DNA from: Ailurus styani
Taxonomy: Eukaryota > Chordata > Mammalia > Carnivora > Ailuridae
DNA length: 64,000 nucleotides
Assembly: GCA_002007465.1 (NCBI GenBank)
Contig: LNAC01000747.1
Span: 441,908 to 505,907 of the forward strand
Direction: 5' to 3'
The notes beneath the pieces were generated by a model. It did no database searches. It worked only from the letters and a program-made list of their open reading frames with translations, and was not told the origin of the DNA. Both the position numbers and the translations under genes were made by a program. Positions 1 through 11,087 of the stretch are shown here, piece after piece (the first letter of the stretch is position 1; each line of letters starts with the position of its first letter).

Positions 1-40
1 ACTCCCCCCCCCGCAAACAAAACAAAACAAAATAAAAGCT
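1..40. repeat. C-run and (CAAAA)n simple repeat
   Basis: The window opens with a run of ten C's followed by CAAAA-like units. It may be the tail of an element that lies outside the window. Confidence 0.6.
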
Positions 41-226
41 ACAAATTCAAGAACTTGAGCAAATCCCAAATGGGATAAACCCCCAAAATCCTGTAAATAT
101 CTATGGACTATATATGCCAAACCCTCTAAGGTGTGAGGATGGATGAAGTAAGGCCACTGCCTTCCAATGATAATTTCTAGTGTTAGATATATAGACATAG
201 AAACATAATTTTAATCACTGTGATAG

Positions 227-715
227 TGTTGCAAGGTTCTTACCTCGTGGAGTCAAAGAATGAATCTCAGGAAAACAAAATGGTGAAATGAAGTGAAAAT
301 TTATTAAGTGAAAGTGAGAAAAAAAAAGAAAGGAAAAAACCCCTCTAGAGTGAGGGGGTCCCAAATGGGTTGCCCCGGAGTACTTTTATGGTCAGTCTTT
401 CATAGGGAATTTGGTAAATATCTTGTCAATAACATTTAAGACAAACAAGGTGGATTCATAACTTTCATGAGAACATCTCATCTATATTTAGAACAAACAA
501 GGTGGTTTTATGTTCCCTTCTCTCTGGTTAATATCTCATTTATAACATTTCTCCATATCTGGGATTTCTGTGAGCCTGGTCATGTAGCCCTCTACCGATC
601 CCTACCTAACCTCACCTGTCCCTTACTCAACAGTTGTAATGGTGAATGTTGGTGCACTTTGCTGAGGGACACCAGAGGGAGAAATCTAGGACGAAATCAC
701 TCAAGCTGAGCCTCC
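227..715 (-). mobile_element. Solitary endogenous-retrovirus-type LTR (minus strand)
   Basis: Read on the minus strand, the segment has the order of an LTR. A TATA-like CCATAAAAGTA lies at about 383-393, a downstream AATAAA signal lies near 300-306 in a pyrimidine-rich stretch, and the 3' end is GAACCTTGCAACA at 227-239, ending in CA. The start near 715 is approximate. The motif ACAAACAAGGTGG occurs twice about 52 bp apart (near 442 and 494), an internal duplication. No primer-binding site, coding remnant or second LTR is seen nearby, so it appears solitary. I could not assign a family, and no clear target duplication was found. Confidence 0.6.
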
Positions 716-2159
716 ACGTACAAATGCACCCAAGAAAGGATCTTGGTAAGGGGCATGTGTAAGAGGAGCACACTGGCAGAAGGAAAAGCATGGACAAAAA
801 CGCTTGAAGCAGTACAGTGTGAGTATATTTTGATATTACTACACTGCAACTCGTAAAGTAGATGCGGAGATAAGACTAGGAGTATAGTGTGTGAGACACT
901 GTTAGCATTCGGAAGATTTAAAAATTAAGTACTGAAAGTTCCCTGTTCCCTTTGAGGAATTGGTGAGGTGCTAATAACCTGCTATTGTGTTATTTGAAAA
1001 GTAGAAAAGGACAAATGTTCTACAAAGCATCTTTCTGACTAACCTCATATGGTCACAGTAATCAAAGCTTTCGACTAAGACATTAAATGCCCTTGCCAAA
1101 GCCCCCGTAAGTTTTTTATCTAAATGGTAAAATAATAATTTATCATCTGTCATTAATATTAGGGTGCTATTTTTATCTTCTTTCTTATCATCTGTAATGT
1201 GTAAACATCCTATGACAGGATCACAAAAACAAGCTCTGTTGTAGGAAAATCAGGGTATTGGGGTAATGAAGGGGCATCTATGTAGAAATTGATGTTGATG
1301 AGGAAGTTCTGGGAGAAAAAGACACCTAAGTCAAAATTTATAGGTTTATATGGATTCGCTTGAATGTGGGTTAAATAGATCAGTACAAATAAATAAATTA
1401 GAACTGAGCTTAATTTTGAAGCCTGAAAAATAAACTCTTTTAAGAGATGCAGTAATGCTTAGTCTGTTCCCTTTCTCTCAACAGTTCCATCCTATTCCAA
1501 ACCACCAGATCTGGTCTCTGCTGATGAGCCCAGCATACCTTCACGTGTCTGCATTTTGCTTTTTCCCAGACTCTTAAGGAACAAATTAATAATGTAGCTA
1601 AAACCAAATCAAGTAACATTCATTGCTGAACATCTATTTTACGTGACCCTGCATGGAATCCCACCTCTTAGAGACACTAACAGTTAAATCTGCAGACACA
1701 GGCCTCCAACCACACAACCTGAAATTCAATTAAATCAGCATTTTGAGCTCCAGTTGTAACATTTAAGTTACTGCCATACATCTGGTGTCTGCCCAGCGAG
1801 CTCAAACAAGAAGAAGTCACAGTTGACGTTATCGTGTTGGATCAAGCAAATAGTCTATTGCTGTAGGAAAAAAAAATTAAACAGTGAAATATTGGATTCA
1901 AGTTAAACACAGACAGCATGGTAGAAAGAAATTTTCTCATTTCTGGAAAGAAACAGTGACAAAAAGAAAGTAAATGAAAATGGAAGAAATACACAAGCAA
2001 CATACATGAATGTCGAGGGAGAAATTAGGAAGGGAAAATTTGAAGAATATTTGTCTGATTTATACTTCAACAAGGAAGAAAATTAACAGAATTTTTAAAA
2101 GTTATATGAAGACCCTCATGTCTATTCATGGTCCTATGAATGAAGATGGCTATAAATTT
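716..2159. other. No recognised feature
   Basis: AT-rich DNA without a repeat I can name. A 60-codon minus-strand open frame at 971-1153 has a mixed amino-acid composition rather than low complexity, but no recognised domain. Confidence 0.5.
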
Positions 2160-2840
2160 CTTCCACAAACATTTCTTGAGAACTCAACTTTATACCAGAC
2201 GCTATTCTAGCACTGGAGTCACATGTTCATAAGGTCTTGGCTTTCACTGAAGTTACTTTCTTATGGAGATGGACAGAAATATGTAAGTAAACATAGGCTT
2301 AAAATTCTTTTAAAAATTGAAAATGTAATGAAGAAAATCACAGTGGTCCATGAAATGGGAGGTTCCTGAGGTGGGCAGAAGAGTACTTTATTTATTTATT
2401 TATTTATTTTTGTAAAAAAATAATTTTATTTATTTATTTGAGAGAGAGAGAGAGAGAGTGCACCAGTGTGTAAGCGAGGGGAGGGTGTGAGGGAGAGGGA
2501 AGGATCCCCAGCAGGGTCATCCATCTCATGACCGTGAGATCATGACCTGAGCTGAAACCAAGAGACTATGAACCAACTGAGCCACCCAGGCTCCCCAGAA
2601 GACTACTTTAGATAACATAATGTAGAAGACCTTTCTGAGGAGGTGAATTTGAACTTTTATAATGGGTAAGGAATAGGCATTGCACTCCAGGAAGAAGGAT
2701 GGGAACAAATGCCCCAAACCAGGAAAAATCTTGGAGTATTTGAGAAATAGAAAGAAGAGCAGCACATCTGGAGCGTAATGCATGAGAACAAGAAAAGTAG
2801 GAGATAAAGTGAAAGGCATGTGTAGGGAGAATCCCATTCT
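2160..2840 (+). repeat. Ancient unassigned interspersed repeat, copy 1 (interrupted by a SINE)
   Basis: Two pieces, 2160-2376 and 2611-2840, match in order a long, widespread mammalian repeat that I recognise but cannot name. Landmarks are CCAGACGCTATTCTAGCACT near the start, TTTCTGAGGAGGTGAATTTG, and a run describing the region before GGAGATAAAGTGAAAGG. The plus-strand order agrees with the other copies at 7490, 29100, 38520 and 52150. The gap is exactly the SINE at 2391-2596. Confidence 0.45.
2391..2596 (-). mobile_element. Can-SINE, minus strand
   Basis: T-rich/TTTATTTA tail complement at the left, GA-rich stretch, ATCATGACCTGAGCTGAA and the tRNA-like head GAGCCACCCAGG at the right. Flanks AGAAGAGTACTTTA (2377-2390) and AGAAGACTACTTTA (2597-2610) form a 14-bp target duplication with one mismatch. 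An older copy, without the CACAAGTAG segment. Confidence 0.93.
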
Positions 2841-4054
2841 AGCTGGTCATTTTTTATTACCTACAATTCAGCGTGGAAATGTAAGATAATAGTTTATGCC
2901 ACAATTAATTAAAAAAGAGGAGGATGACTAGGTCAGCTCTTGGCTGGACTTCGGATTACAGAAAATTTCTGGAAATGACAGTGATTTTCTGAGGCAGTGA
3001 CTGGCATCAAAAGCAGCTGTCAGAAGCATGCAGTTAGGATGAACGAGAGGACATTTTTGGTGAAATAATCTACTTTATTTTTTTTTCCTGAGATGTCTCT
3101 ACAATGTGTTCAGACTGAGGAGCAAGGACATTTCTCTGTTTCTGGAAGCATTTAGCATCTCAGCATCTATGCGAAGATTTTGTATATAACAAGAATGTTT
3201 CTTTGTAAACATTGGAAATAGTCCTCATGGGCTACTGCAGTTGCTTCATGTGATTCCTGGTTCCTACTAACTGTCATATTCTATAATCCTTTGAAACCTG
3301 AATCTGGCAGTAGCAGGATTTAGGCAAGAAACGGTTACAACCTGGGATATATCCAGAATCAATTAAGACTCCAGATTTTGCAAATAAGAAAATTTCTTAA
3401 CAACTTGGTAGAACAGAATAACAAGATAATGCATAACAAGCAGAAGGAAGGTCTCGAGAGGTATTGGGCTTCCAGAGACACTGTGTTTAAAGAGAACATA
3501 CCTATTTATGGACTCTCAGCTTCCAGGTCAGAATTCCATTATCTAAGAACTCAAAGAGGCATGACTAGCGGGGCAAGGGATTTGGAGACAATGCTGTAAC
3601 AGAAGTGTGCTTCATGACTATTGATCCAAATGGGAACTTTTATTATAGTACAAACTATAATTGACTTAGAGAACAAACATATTGCATCTTTTTAGGACTT
3701 TCAAAATTTTTCACATCATTTGGAAGGGTCATTCTGCTAAAAGGAGAACACTTGACTTAATTGTGAACCTATCTCGATCATTTTTCTCATACAAGTGAGA
3801 AGAAATAAATACAGAGAATATTATTTAGGTTGATGACTGGCAAGTGAAGTGACTGTGCACTCTTGTTTTTGGAGATAGAAAAGAAGGAAAATGTTATATA
3901 GATAGGCTAAACCTCATAAAAAAATACAGCTTTAAAAAATCGGTACTTTAAAATATGAACTAATGGGCAGGCTCTAGATAATATCACCTAACAAGAAGGA
4001 AAACACATGAATATTCCCAAGCATAAAGCTCAAGAGAAGCATTTTGTGTTAGAT
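2841..4054. other. No recognised feature
   Basis: AT-rich sequence, no repeat family, splice-flanked frame or RNA gene recognised. Confidence 0.45.
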
Positions 4055-4082
4055 GAATAGATAGATATAAATATAGATAGAT

Positions 4083-4118
<36 letters not shown>
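4055..4118. repeat. Compound (TAGA)n/(GA)n microsatellite
   Basis: Imperfect TAGA/ATAGATA units at 4055-4084 run into about 17 GA units ending at 4118. Confidence 0.9.
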
Positions 4119-4121
<3 letters not shown>

Positions 4122-4809
4122 ACATAAGTAAATCCAATATGGCCACAGAAGGAGAGGTCTGATGAGCACAAATTTTTTTAAAAATTGTATGAAATATAGA
4201 GGGATAATTTTATTAACTCCACAAAACATGACAGTTCTCAAAGGCACTTACTTGGTGGTCAATTTTAATTATACTAAAAGGAAGAACAAATTAAAATATA
4301 TCACAAAAGACTATAAAGAAGGCTCAAGCCAAGGACCCATTTTGGTGAGTTGATCAGACAGCAGAACAGATCAGAGAACACAGATCAGGTTGTGTTCTAT
4401 ATTTTAGGCATAATATTTGGCAGTTAGGCTTGGCAGGATTTGTAAAAACAATCCATAAAAATTGTTTTCATTTGTATTTAAAGAAAAACAAAACAAACAT
4501 ACAAACTGAGCTGTGATAATTTACTGCTCATACTAACTAGTATAGTCTTATGAGAACAAAGAAGATGGAAGTGCACAGTTTCCATTTTTTTCAACATTGT
4601 TCTTAAAGAAAATGACTTGCAAACTGTAAATATCAGAACAAACCCAATTATTTTGGAATTGAGAGATTTTTGAATAAATGATCATTTGGCAAATGATCCC
4701 TGATGCAAACATTTCCTCTTTTTCTCTAAAATACTCATGAAGATAGAAAGATGTACTCACCCCAGCATCAATAACTGAAATCATTAAAAGAATCTTGGAA
4801 TAGTTTTCC
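4119..4809. other. No recognised feature
   Basis: AT-rich; no element or gene recognised. Confidence 0.45.
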
Positions 4810-4832
4810 CACACACACACACACACACACAC
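4810..4832. repeat. (CA)n microsatellite
   Basis: Eleven uninterrupted CA units, followed by a decayed CA stretch and then a purine-rich AAGAAAAAG region up to about 4895. Confidence 0.92.
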
Positions 4833-4895
4833 GTGAACACACGCACACATGAAAACAAGAAAAAGAAAAAAGAAAAGAAAAAGAGGAGGGGAGGA

Positions 4896-5168
4896 GGAAT
4901 GGTATAAGACTGCAAAGTGACAGAAATGAAGCAAACTTCCCAGACCAAAATCATCTTTACAAAACAACCTTAGCTGTTATTCATTATCTATTCCAAAATG
5001 CTCACATATTCCAAAAATGTCAGGTCTGTATTAACCACATAGGCATGTCTTCACTTCTGGATATTAAAAATTCTTAGCATTATTTTGTTGATGTAGAGAA
5101 TGCTCTCTGGAATTCATCATTCCTGACATATCATCACAGGGGAAAATATTAGAGAATATTATGATTAC
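4896..5168. other. No recognised feature
   Basis: Unremarkable AT-rich spacer before the MLT1-type LTR. Confidence 0.4.
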
Positions 5169-5653
5169 TGTGGTGGGCTGAATAACAACCCCCAAATATG
5201 ACCATGTCCTAATCCCTGGAACCTGAGATTATTACCTTATATGGCAAAAGGGACTTTAGAGTTGGGATTAAATGAAGCGTTTTGAGATAGGGAGATTATC
5301 CTGGTTTATCCAGATGAGTCCAGTATAATCACAAGGATTTTTGTAAGAGGGATGCACGGAGTCAAAGTAAGAGGAGAAGGTGATGTGAGGGAAGAATCAG
5401 ATTGGAATGATAGTTTGAAGATTGAAGAGGCCACAATGGAGGAATACAGGCATCCGCTAGAAGCTGAAAAAGCCTGGAAATGGATTCTCTCCTCGGAGCA
5501 TTCAGAAAGATCCAGTCCTCTGACACCCTGACTCTGGCCCAGTGAGACTGATTTCAGACTTCTGACAACCAGTGCCATAGAAGAGGTTTTTATGAACTTG
5601 TGTGGCCTCTAAGTTTGTGTCAATAATTACAGTAGGCATAGAAAATTAATACA
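5169..5653 (+). mobile_element. MLT1-type LTR (ERVL-MaLR superfamily)
   Basis: Begins TGTGGTGGGCTGAATAA and ends near AAAATTAATACA. In between it has the expected landmarks in order: CATGTCCTAATCCCTGGAAC, ATATGGCAAAAGGGACTTT, GGGAGATTATCCTGG, TAATCACAAGG, CATCCGCTAGAAGCTG, GGATTCTCTCCTCGGAGC, CCCAGTGAGACTGATTTC and GACTTCTGACAACCAG. Near-complete at about 485 bp. It is solitary and diverged, as expected for an old eutherian element. Subfamily within MLT1 not assigned. Confidence 0.88.
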
Positions 5654-5689
5654 GTATAGCCCAGTGTTGTAAATGGATACATATTATGG

Positions 5690-5812
5690 TGAAGATGTGA
5701 GCAGTGGTTATTTCTGGGCTATGTAAAAATTCTTCAGGCCTTTTTGTATTTTTCAAAAGTTCTTCAATGAACTTGTATCGCCTCAGGAATTAGAATAAAT
5801 ACAATAAGGTTA
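5690..5812 (+). repeat. Possible ancient LINE 3'-end fragment
   Basis: GAGCAGTGGTTATTTCTGGG followed by a T-rich stretch, TTCAATGAACTTGTAT and an A-rich end resembles the 3' end shared by many old mammalian LINE copies. Too short and diverged to assign. Confidence 0.35.
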
Positions 5813-6115
5813 AACAAACAGTAGGCATATATAGGTTGAATTTGTGTTATTTTTATTTCCATGTGAAATTTAGAAACAAAGGTAGTCGCAAGGTCAATCT
5901 TTCCTTCTAGGTTTCCACTGGTAAAAATGTTATTATTGCCATTTATTGGTTTGCTTATTATTTTTAATTTTTTTCTCTGTATTAATAGTTTTAGCAGCTA
6001 CTCATATGTTTAAATATATTGCTACTGTTAATTTGTGCAAGTTTTTTTCTAAATTTTTTGCTTTTTGTTTTTGTTTGCAATTATAGATCCTTCCCCTTCA
6101 TCAGAACATGGCTTC
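5813..6115. other. No recognised feature
   Basis: T-rich spacer, nothing recognised. Confidence 0.4.
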
Positions 6116-6692
6116 TGTTTTTTAATGTTATGGTAGTCAACATACAGTATATCATTAGTTTTTGATATAGTGTTCAGTGATTCATCATTTGCATATAACA
6201 CCCAGTACTCATTACAACATGTGCCCTCCTTAATACCCATCACCCAACTAACACATCTCCCCTCTCACCACCCCTCTGAAACCCTCAGATTGTTTCTAGA
6301 AGTCCATAGTCTCTCATGGTTTGTCTCCCCCACTGATTTCTCCCCCTTCAGTTTTCCTTTCCTTCCCCTAATGTCCTCTGTGCTATTCCTTATGTTCCAC
6401 ATATGAGTGAAACCATATGATAGTTGTCTTTCTCTGCTTGACTTACTTCACTTAGCATAATCCCCTCCAGTTCCATCCATGTCGATGTAAATGGTAGGTA
6501 TACATCCTTTCTGATGGCTGAGTAATATTCCATTGTATATATGGACCACATCTTCTTTATCCACTTGGCTGTTGAAGGGCTCTTTCCGCAGTTTGGCTAT
6601 TGTAGACATTGTTGCTGTGAACATTGGGGTGCATATGCCCCTTCTTTTCACTACATCTGTATCTTTGGGGGTAAATACCCAGTAGAGCAATC
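6116..6692 (-). mobile_element. L1 LINE 3' end, 5'-truncated (minus strand, older carnivoran subfamily)
   Basis: On the minus strand, 6690 to 6448 encodes the ORF2 carboxyl end (residues such as MFTATMSTIAKL and DVVHIYNGI) with damage to the frame. It is followed by the 3'UTR, which includes the complement of GTGTTCAGTGATTCATC and AACACCCAGTACTCATTAC. Its 3'UTR matches the plus-strand L1 at 58764-59560, not those at 8172 or 18505, so at least two L1 subfamilies are present. The element keeps only about 580 bp and is non-functional. Confidence 0.9.
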
Positions 6693-7426
6693 ATCTAAGT
6701 GACCATTTTTTGTGTGTGTTTTTATTTTTCATTCTTGTAATTAGAAAAAAAATGAAATTGGGTTTCTTGAGTTATTATTCTTGATCCATCTTTTCAGATT
6801 CTCTCAGTCAGATAAAAATTGAATAGAAAACCCCAAACTTCAAAAATTAATTTAATAGGCCATAATAAGTTCCAATTAATTGTCTTAGAAAATAATTCCT
6901 CCATGAGTTGCTCTGTTTTGGATATTACGAGTATTTCTGAAATCCAAGATTAGTGTCTTGGTGTTTTATATAGACAGTTACATCAAATTAATTTGTTTTG
7001 GGTTAATATATGAAATTGTTTGTAACTGGAAAAGAAAGTTAAAAGGAATTATAAAACATTTGTTTTTTAAACTTGAGAAATAAATCTGCATCCAGATAAA
7101 AATAAAATTGCCTTACATCATTCATTAGTCTATTTTCTTAAACTCTGGATGGTTAAATTATTTTTTTTAATAGAATAGTTTAAGTGACAAAATTAAATGA
7201 AAATATTTTATTGAAAATTGCTCTTCATATTTGCTATTGTAACATGTCACCCAGTTTCATACTCCTGATTCCTTTACCTGCTCTACTTTTTAAATAGACT
7301 TATCATCTTCTAATAATACACAATATAATACTTATTTACCATGGTAAAATATAAGAATGTTATGAATATATGGTCAAACATTATGCTAGACTTAAACTCT
7401 ATATTTATGTATTTTTGTTGACTGAT
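6693..7426. other. No recognised feature
   Basis: Very AT-rich; no feature recognised. Confidence 0.45.
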
Positions 7427-7486
7427 ACATCCCAAGTGTATAGTATACAACAGACCTCAATTAATATGAGGGGAATAAATGAATGA
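7427..7486 (+). repeat. L2-like 3' tail fragment
   Basis: Sequence around CCTCAATTAATATGAGG and AATAAATGAATGAATATG resembles the L2 3' end (CTCAATAAATG-type followed by TGAATGAATG). Short, low certainty. Confidence 0.35.
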
Positions 7487-7489
7487 ATA

Positions 7490-8152
7490 TGTACTACTGA
7501 GAGCCAAATATTGCTATAGGCACTGGGACTAGAGCAATGAACAAAACAGACAAAATCTTTCCTAGTGCCATTGACATTCTAGGGACTGAGGTAAACAGGG
7601 CCCCAGAGAGTCCTCAACAACAAATGAAGTTTCTGATTTTTTTTAATGGAAGTGAGAAAAAAAATGGGATGATGCCCTAATAACTGGCCCTTTGGGTAGC
7701 TGTGTTAGTTTTAAAATGCAGAGAAGAACTCATGGAGGTGTTGATCTTTAAGCTGAGCCTTGAATGAGAGAAAACAGAATGTCTTAGAAGAGCATTTTGA
7801 ACAGAAGGCACAGCAAGTGCAAAGGCCTTTGAGAAAGGCAAGGATAGCATGTATGAAATCATACTAGGGCTGGGAGAAGGTATCAGGAAAGATCTGTGAT
7901 TAAGCAGACACCAGAAGGATAATATCAGGAGTGGGTGAAAGAAGCATTTCAGATAAAGAAATCAGCCTACAGGAAAAAGAAACAGGGTATGTCTGGAACA
8001 CAGAATTTTAAAGGATATGGTCAAGAAATGAGACTGGGTAATGAAGGAATGGCCAGGTCCCGAAAGCATTCTACTTCATGCTAAGGTTTGGATTTTATCC
8101 TGAGAATAATCTGAAGATACTGAGGGATTTTAAGCAAGGTTAAAAAAATCAT
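7490..8152 (+). repeat. Ancient unassigned interspersed repeat, copy 2
   Basis: Best-preserved copy of the family also seen at 2160, 29100, 38520 and 52150. Ordered landmarks: GGCACTGGGACTAGAGCAAT, GAACAAAACAGACAAAATC, GCTGAGCCTTGAATGAG, CACAGCAAGTGCAAAGGCC, TTTGGATTTTATCCTGAG, and GGGATTTTAAGCAAGG at the right, where the L1 insertion begins. I recognise it as a common mammalian repeat but cannot give its name. Confidence 0.55.
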
Positions 8153-8831
8153 AAAATAGACTTCTGTTTCCGGTGCAGCCACTCTGGAAAACAGTATGGA
8201 GATTCCTCAAAAAGTTGAAAATGGAGCTACCCTACGACCCAGCAATTGCACTACTGGGTATTTATCCTAAAAACACAAAGGTAGTGATTCTCAGGGGCAC
8301 GTGCACCCGAATGTTTATAGCAGCAATGTCCACAATAGCCAAACTATGGAAAGAACCTAGATGTCCATCAACAGATGAATGGATAAAGAAGATGTGGTAT
8401 ATATATACAATGGAATACTATGCAGCTATCAAAAGAAACGAAATCTTGCCATTTGCAACGACATGGATGGAACTGGAGGATATTATGCTGAGCGAAATAA
8501 GTCAATCAGAGAAAGACAATTATCATATGATCTCTCCGATATGAGGAACTTGAGGGGCAGGGTGGGGGGTCGTGGGGTTAGGGAGGGAAAAATAATGAAA
8601 CAAGATGGGATGGGGAAGGAGACAAACCATAAGAGACTCCTAATCTCACAAAACAAACTGAGGGTTACTGGGGAGTGGGAGGGTAGGGATAGGGTGGATG
8701 GGTTATGGACATTGGGGAGGGTTTGTGCTTTGGTGAATGCTGTGAAAGATGTAAGCCTGATGATTCACAGACCTGTACCCCTTGGGCAAAGAATAAAAAT
8801 AAAATTAAAAAAAAAATAGACTTCTGTTTCC
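8153..8831 (+). mobile_element. 5'-truncated L1 insertion with perfect 19-bp target duplication
   Basis: The element body is 8172-8812. AAAATAGACTTCTGTTTCC is repeated exactly at 8153-8171 and 8813-8831. Frame 8173-8544 encodes the ORF2 carboxyl terminus ([63 protein letters not shown]-type), ending HMISPI. A G-rich 3'UTR follows, then AATAAAAATAAAATTAAAA. The open 124-codon stretch and perfect duplication point to a relatively recent insertion. Reverse transcriptase and endonuclease are absent, so it cannot mobilise itself. Confidence 0.95.
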
Positions 8832-9350
8832 TAAGCACAACTAAAAAGCCTAGGTATTATATAAAACAAACTTAAGAAGATTGTGGAAGAAGCCTGCAGA
8901 CCAGCTAGGAACTTCAGGGCCCGAAGAACGAATTGTAAGTTCCTTGAGTTTACCTTTGCCTTATGTATTCCGGACACGGAGCAGAAGAAGCTACCAACCT
9001 GAGAAGGCCAACAAGCATAGACAGAATTAGCCCTAACAAAAGCCTGCTTTCTCTAACAGAAGGGCCAGGAAAGAGCTAGCCCAACAAGACAGAAAACCTT
9101 TAGAAAATAATCCCTCTACTCAAGTCAAATAACAGGAAAAAACTGGCTTCACCACCAGCCCTACCAGCAATGGCTAAGTGAGGAGCTGACATTTCTACCC
9201 TAGCCAGAAGGTAAAAAAGCACTGTAATCCCCAGCTGTGGTAGAGGCAAAAGCATCAAGGCTTTCACCATCCAGAAGAGGTAGCGAGGAGAAAACTCCCA
9301 AGCCCCATAAGGGAGCCTCAGCTCTCATATTCCCAGGTTCTTTCCAAGGT
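8832..9350 (+). repeat. Possible ancient L1 5'-region or other old repeat, unassigned
   Basis: A 500-bp stretch with landmarks GGAACTTCAGGGCCCGAAG, CCAACCTGAGAAGGCCAAC and GTAATCCCCAGCTGTGG. It reads like an old interspersed repeat rather than unique DNA, and the CCCCAGCTGTGGTAGAGGC portion is repeat-like to my eye. No confident family. Confidence 0.3.
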
Positions 9351-9895
9351 TGGGGAGGGAACATTTTTCTCTGCCCTTCTAGATTCTTCTACCTGGTCTA
9401 AAAGTTAAATTGACATGAGACAAATTAACAGGAGAAAATCAAGTTCAATTGCATACGTACAGGGAATCCACATAGATGTGAGATAACAAAGATAGTCAGG
9501 CAACGACGTACAAATGTCATCCCGAACTAAGAAGGGAGTAGGGGCTTGGGACTTCCAAGGCATAGGAAACAATGTACAGGAAGATGAAAAAGAATAAATG
9601 TTTGGTAAACAAATGGTGGTGCCATACAGAAAAAATGAGATCTAGGGAGGAATTTTAACAAACTTTGCCAAGTTCCTCCCTGTCCACCTTACCTAGTTCA
9701 TATTATAATGTAGTTACCTATGGTGTTGGGTCTTTTCCTGCAGTAGGTCCTCTATCTAAATCCTTTTGGGCAGTCGGAGGGTAGGTCAAAGTTTTTCCCC
9801 CAAATCTTTTAAACCTTGATTGTTTTTAGCTTAAAATAATCCACAGGTCAAAGTGGCACATCTTAGGGTGACCTGACTTTGGCTCCTAACCTGCA
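9351..9895 (-). mobile_element. ERV1-type LTR (minus strand)
   Basis: On the minus strand the right half (9380-9560) has CTGTACGTATGCAATTGAAC, TTGATTTTCTCCTGTTAATT and GTCTCATGTCAATTTAAC, a U5-like arrangement I associate with gammaretrovirus-like LTRs. The left half has GGTAACTACATTATAATATG, GAACTTGGCAAAGTTTG and GGCACCACCATTTG. The outer ends (9351 and about 9895) are estimates. No coding remnant, primer-binding site or target duplication was identified. Confidence 0.6.
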
Positions 9896-10733
9896 AACTA
9901 ACCGGTGCACAGCCCACACTGTATCTACTTCAAATCCACTAATCTCCTCCTCTTGTCTTCCACCATAACCTGCAGTGCTTTTGAGGGTATTCTTGGGTTT
10001 AAACTTTTCCATGCTCTGTTGCAAATGCAGTTGTTTCCTTCAAGAACAGATTAGGAGCTATCTGGTTTATGGCCTGCTTCTCCTCCAAGGCAAAATCCCT
10101 GAGCAGGGCTCTGGAGCTTGGGGCTGGGACAATGACAAGCTTCTTTTTAAGTGACATCTCTACTCCAGGAACTCAGTGTGGGGATGGGCAGTGGCCAGAG
10201 GTCTGTGGGTTGTCTCTGCTGTTGTCAAACAACCACAAGCTGGGGCAATGGTAACTGGGGCCCCCAGCATTCTCAGTATGCTGTACCCAAGGCAGAGACT
10301 CCCTTTCATGAGTGTGGGCTGTGTGGAAGAAGAGAGCCCCCAGCAGAGACACCACTAGCCAGTACAAGGGATAGCAAGGGGCAGGATGAGGGTCCACAGA
10401 ATGCCTCCTCCCCAGAAGATGGTCCTCAGAATGGGAGCCGGGGGAGGGGCAGGAGAGGGAAGCCCAGGCTCTTGGCTGCAGCAGCAGAGTCTCTGCCTTG
10501 CCTAGCTGGGAGTGGGAAATAGGACCTTGGTTCAAGTACTAGACTCTTTCTTTTCTTACGCACTGTTAGGTTATCTTGAATCAAGTTTTCTTCATTTCCT
10601 GTTTGTCCTTAGGACCATTTCCACAGCCTTTAAGTGGTTGTTCTTAAAATAATTTTCATCAATTTCACTGGGGAGCAAGTCAATGGAAGTTCATTCACAC
10701 ATTTCATCATTTACTGTCTTGGTGTAAATTGAT
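9896..10733. other. Locally GC-rich, unassigned segment
   Basis: Between about 10060 and 10530 the DNA is clearly richer in G and C than its surroundings and contains overlapping open frames on both strands (for example 10151-10522 plus, 10173-10535 minus). None of these has a recognisable domain. It could be an L1 5' region or an internal piece of the neighbouring ERV; there are few CpGs, so I do not call it a CpG island. Confidence 0.4.
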
Positions 10734-10749
10734 CACCAATACATTCTTT

Positions 10750-10963
10750 TCTTTTCTTTTCTCATTTTAGAGATTTTATTTATTTGAAAGAGAGAGTGAA
10801 CAAGAGGGAGCAGAGCACAATCCAGGGGAAGAGCAGAGGGAGAGGAAGGAGCAGACTCCCTACTGAGCGAGGAGCCAGATGCCTAATCCTAGTTTAGGAT
10901 TATGGCCTGGGACTATGGCCTGAGCTAAAGGCAGACATAACCAACTGAGCCACCCAGACGCCC
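10750..10963 (-). mobile_element. Can-SINE, minus strand (diverged)
   Basis: CTTTT-rich tail complement, AGATTTTATTTATTTGAAAG, CTATGGCCTGAGCTAAAGG and head GAGCCACCCAGACGCCCC. Flanks CACCAATACATTCTTT (10734-10749) and CACCGATGCATTATTT (10964-10979) match at 13 of 16 positions. An internal TCCTAGTTTAGGATTA is a short local palindrome-like insertion not typical of the family. Confidence 0.9.
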
Positions 10964-11087
10964 CACCGATGCATTATTTCTTACAACTGTATGTGAATCC
11001 ATAAGTACCTCAAGATGAAAGATTTATTTAAAAAAATCATAGGCTGACACACAGCAGTTATGCAGGATAATTATTCCATCTGTTTCT

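Noticed and set aside
8173..8819. Overlapping open frames that could be called genes
   Set aside because: They encode the L1 ORF2 carboxyl end and its 3'UTR inside an element bounded by a perfect target duplication.
10069..10535. Overlapping frames on both strands in the GC-rich patch
   Set aside because: Stop codons are rarer in GC-rich DNA; no domain, no splice or promoter context.
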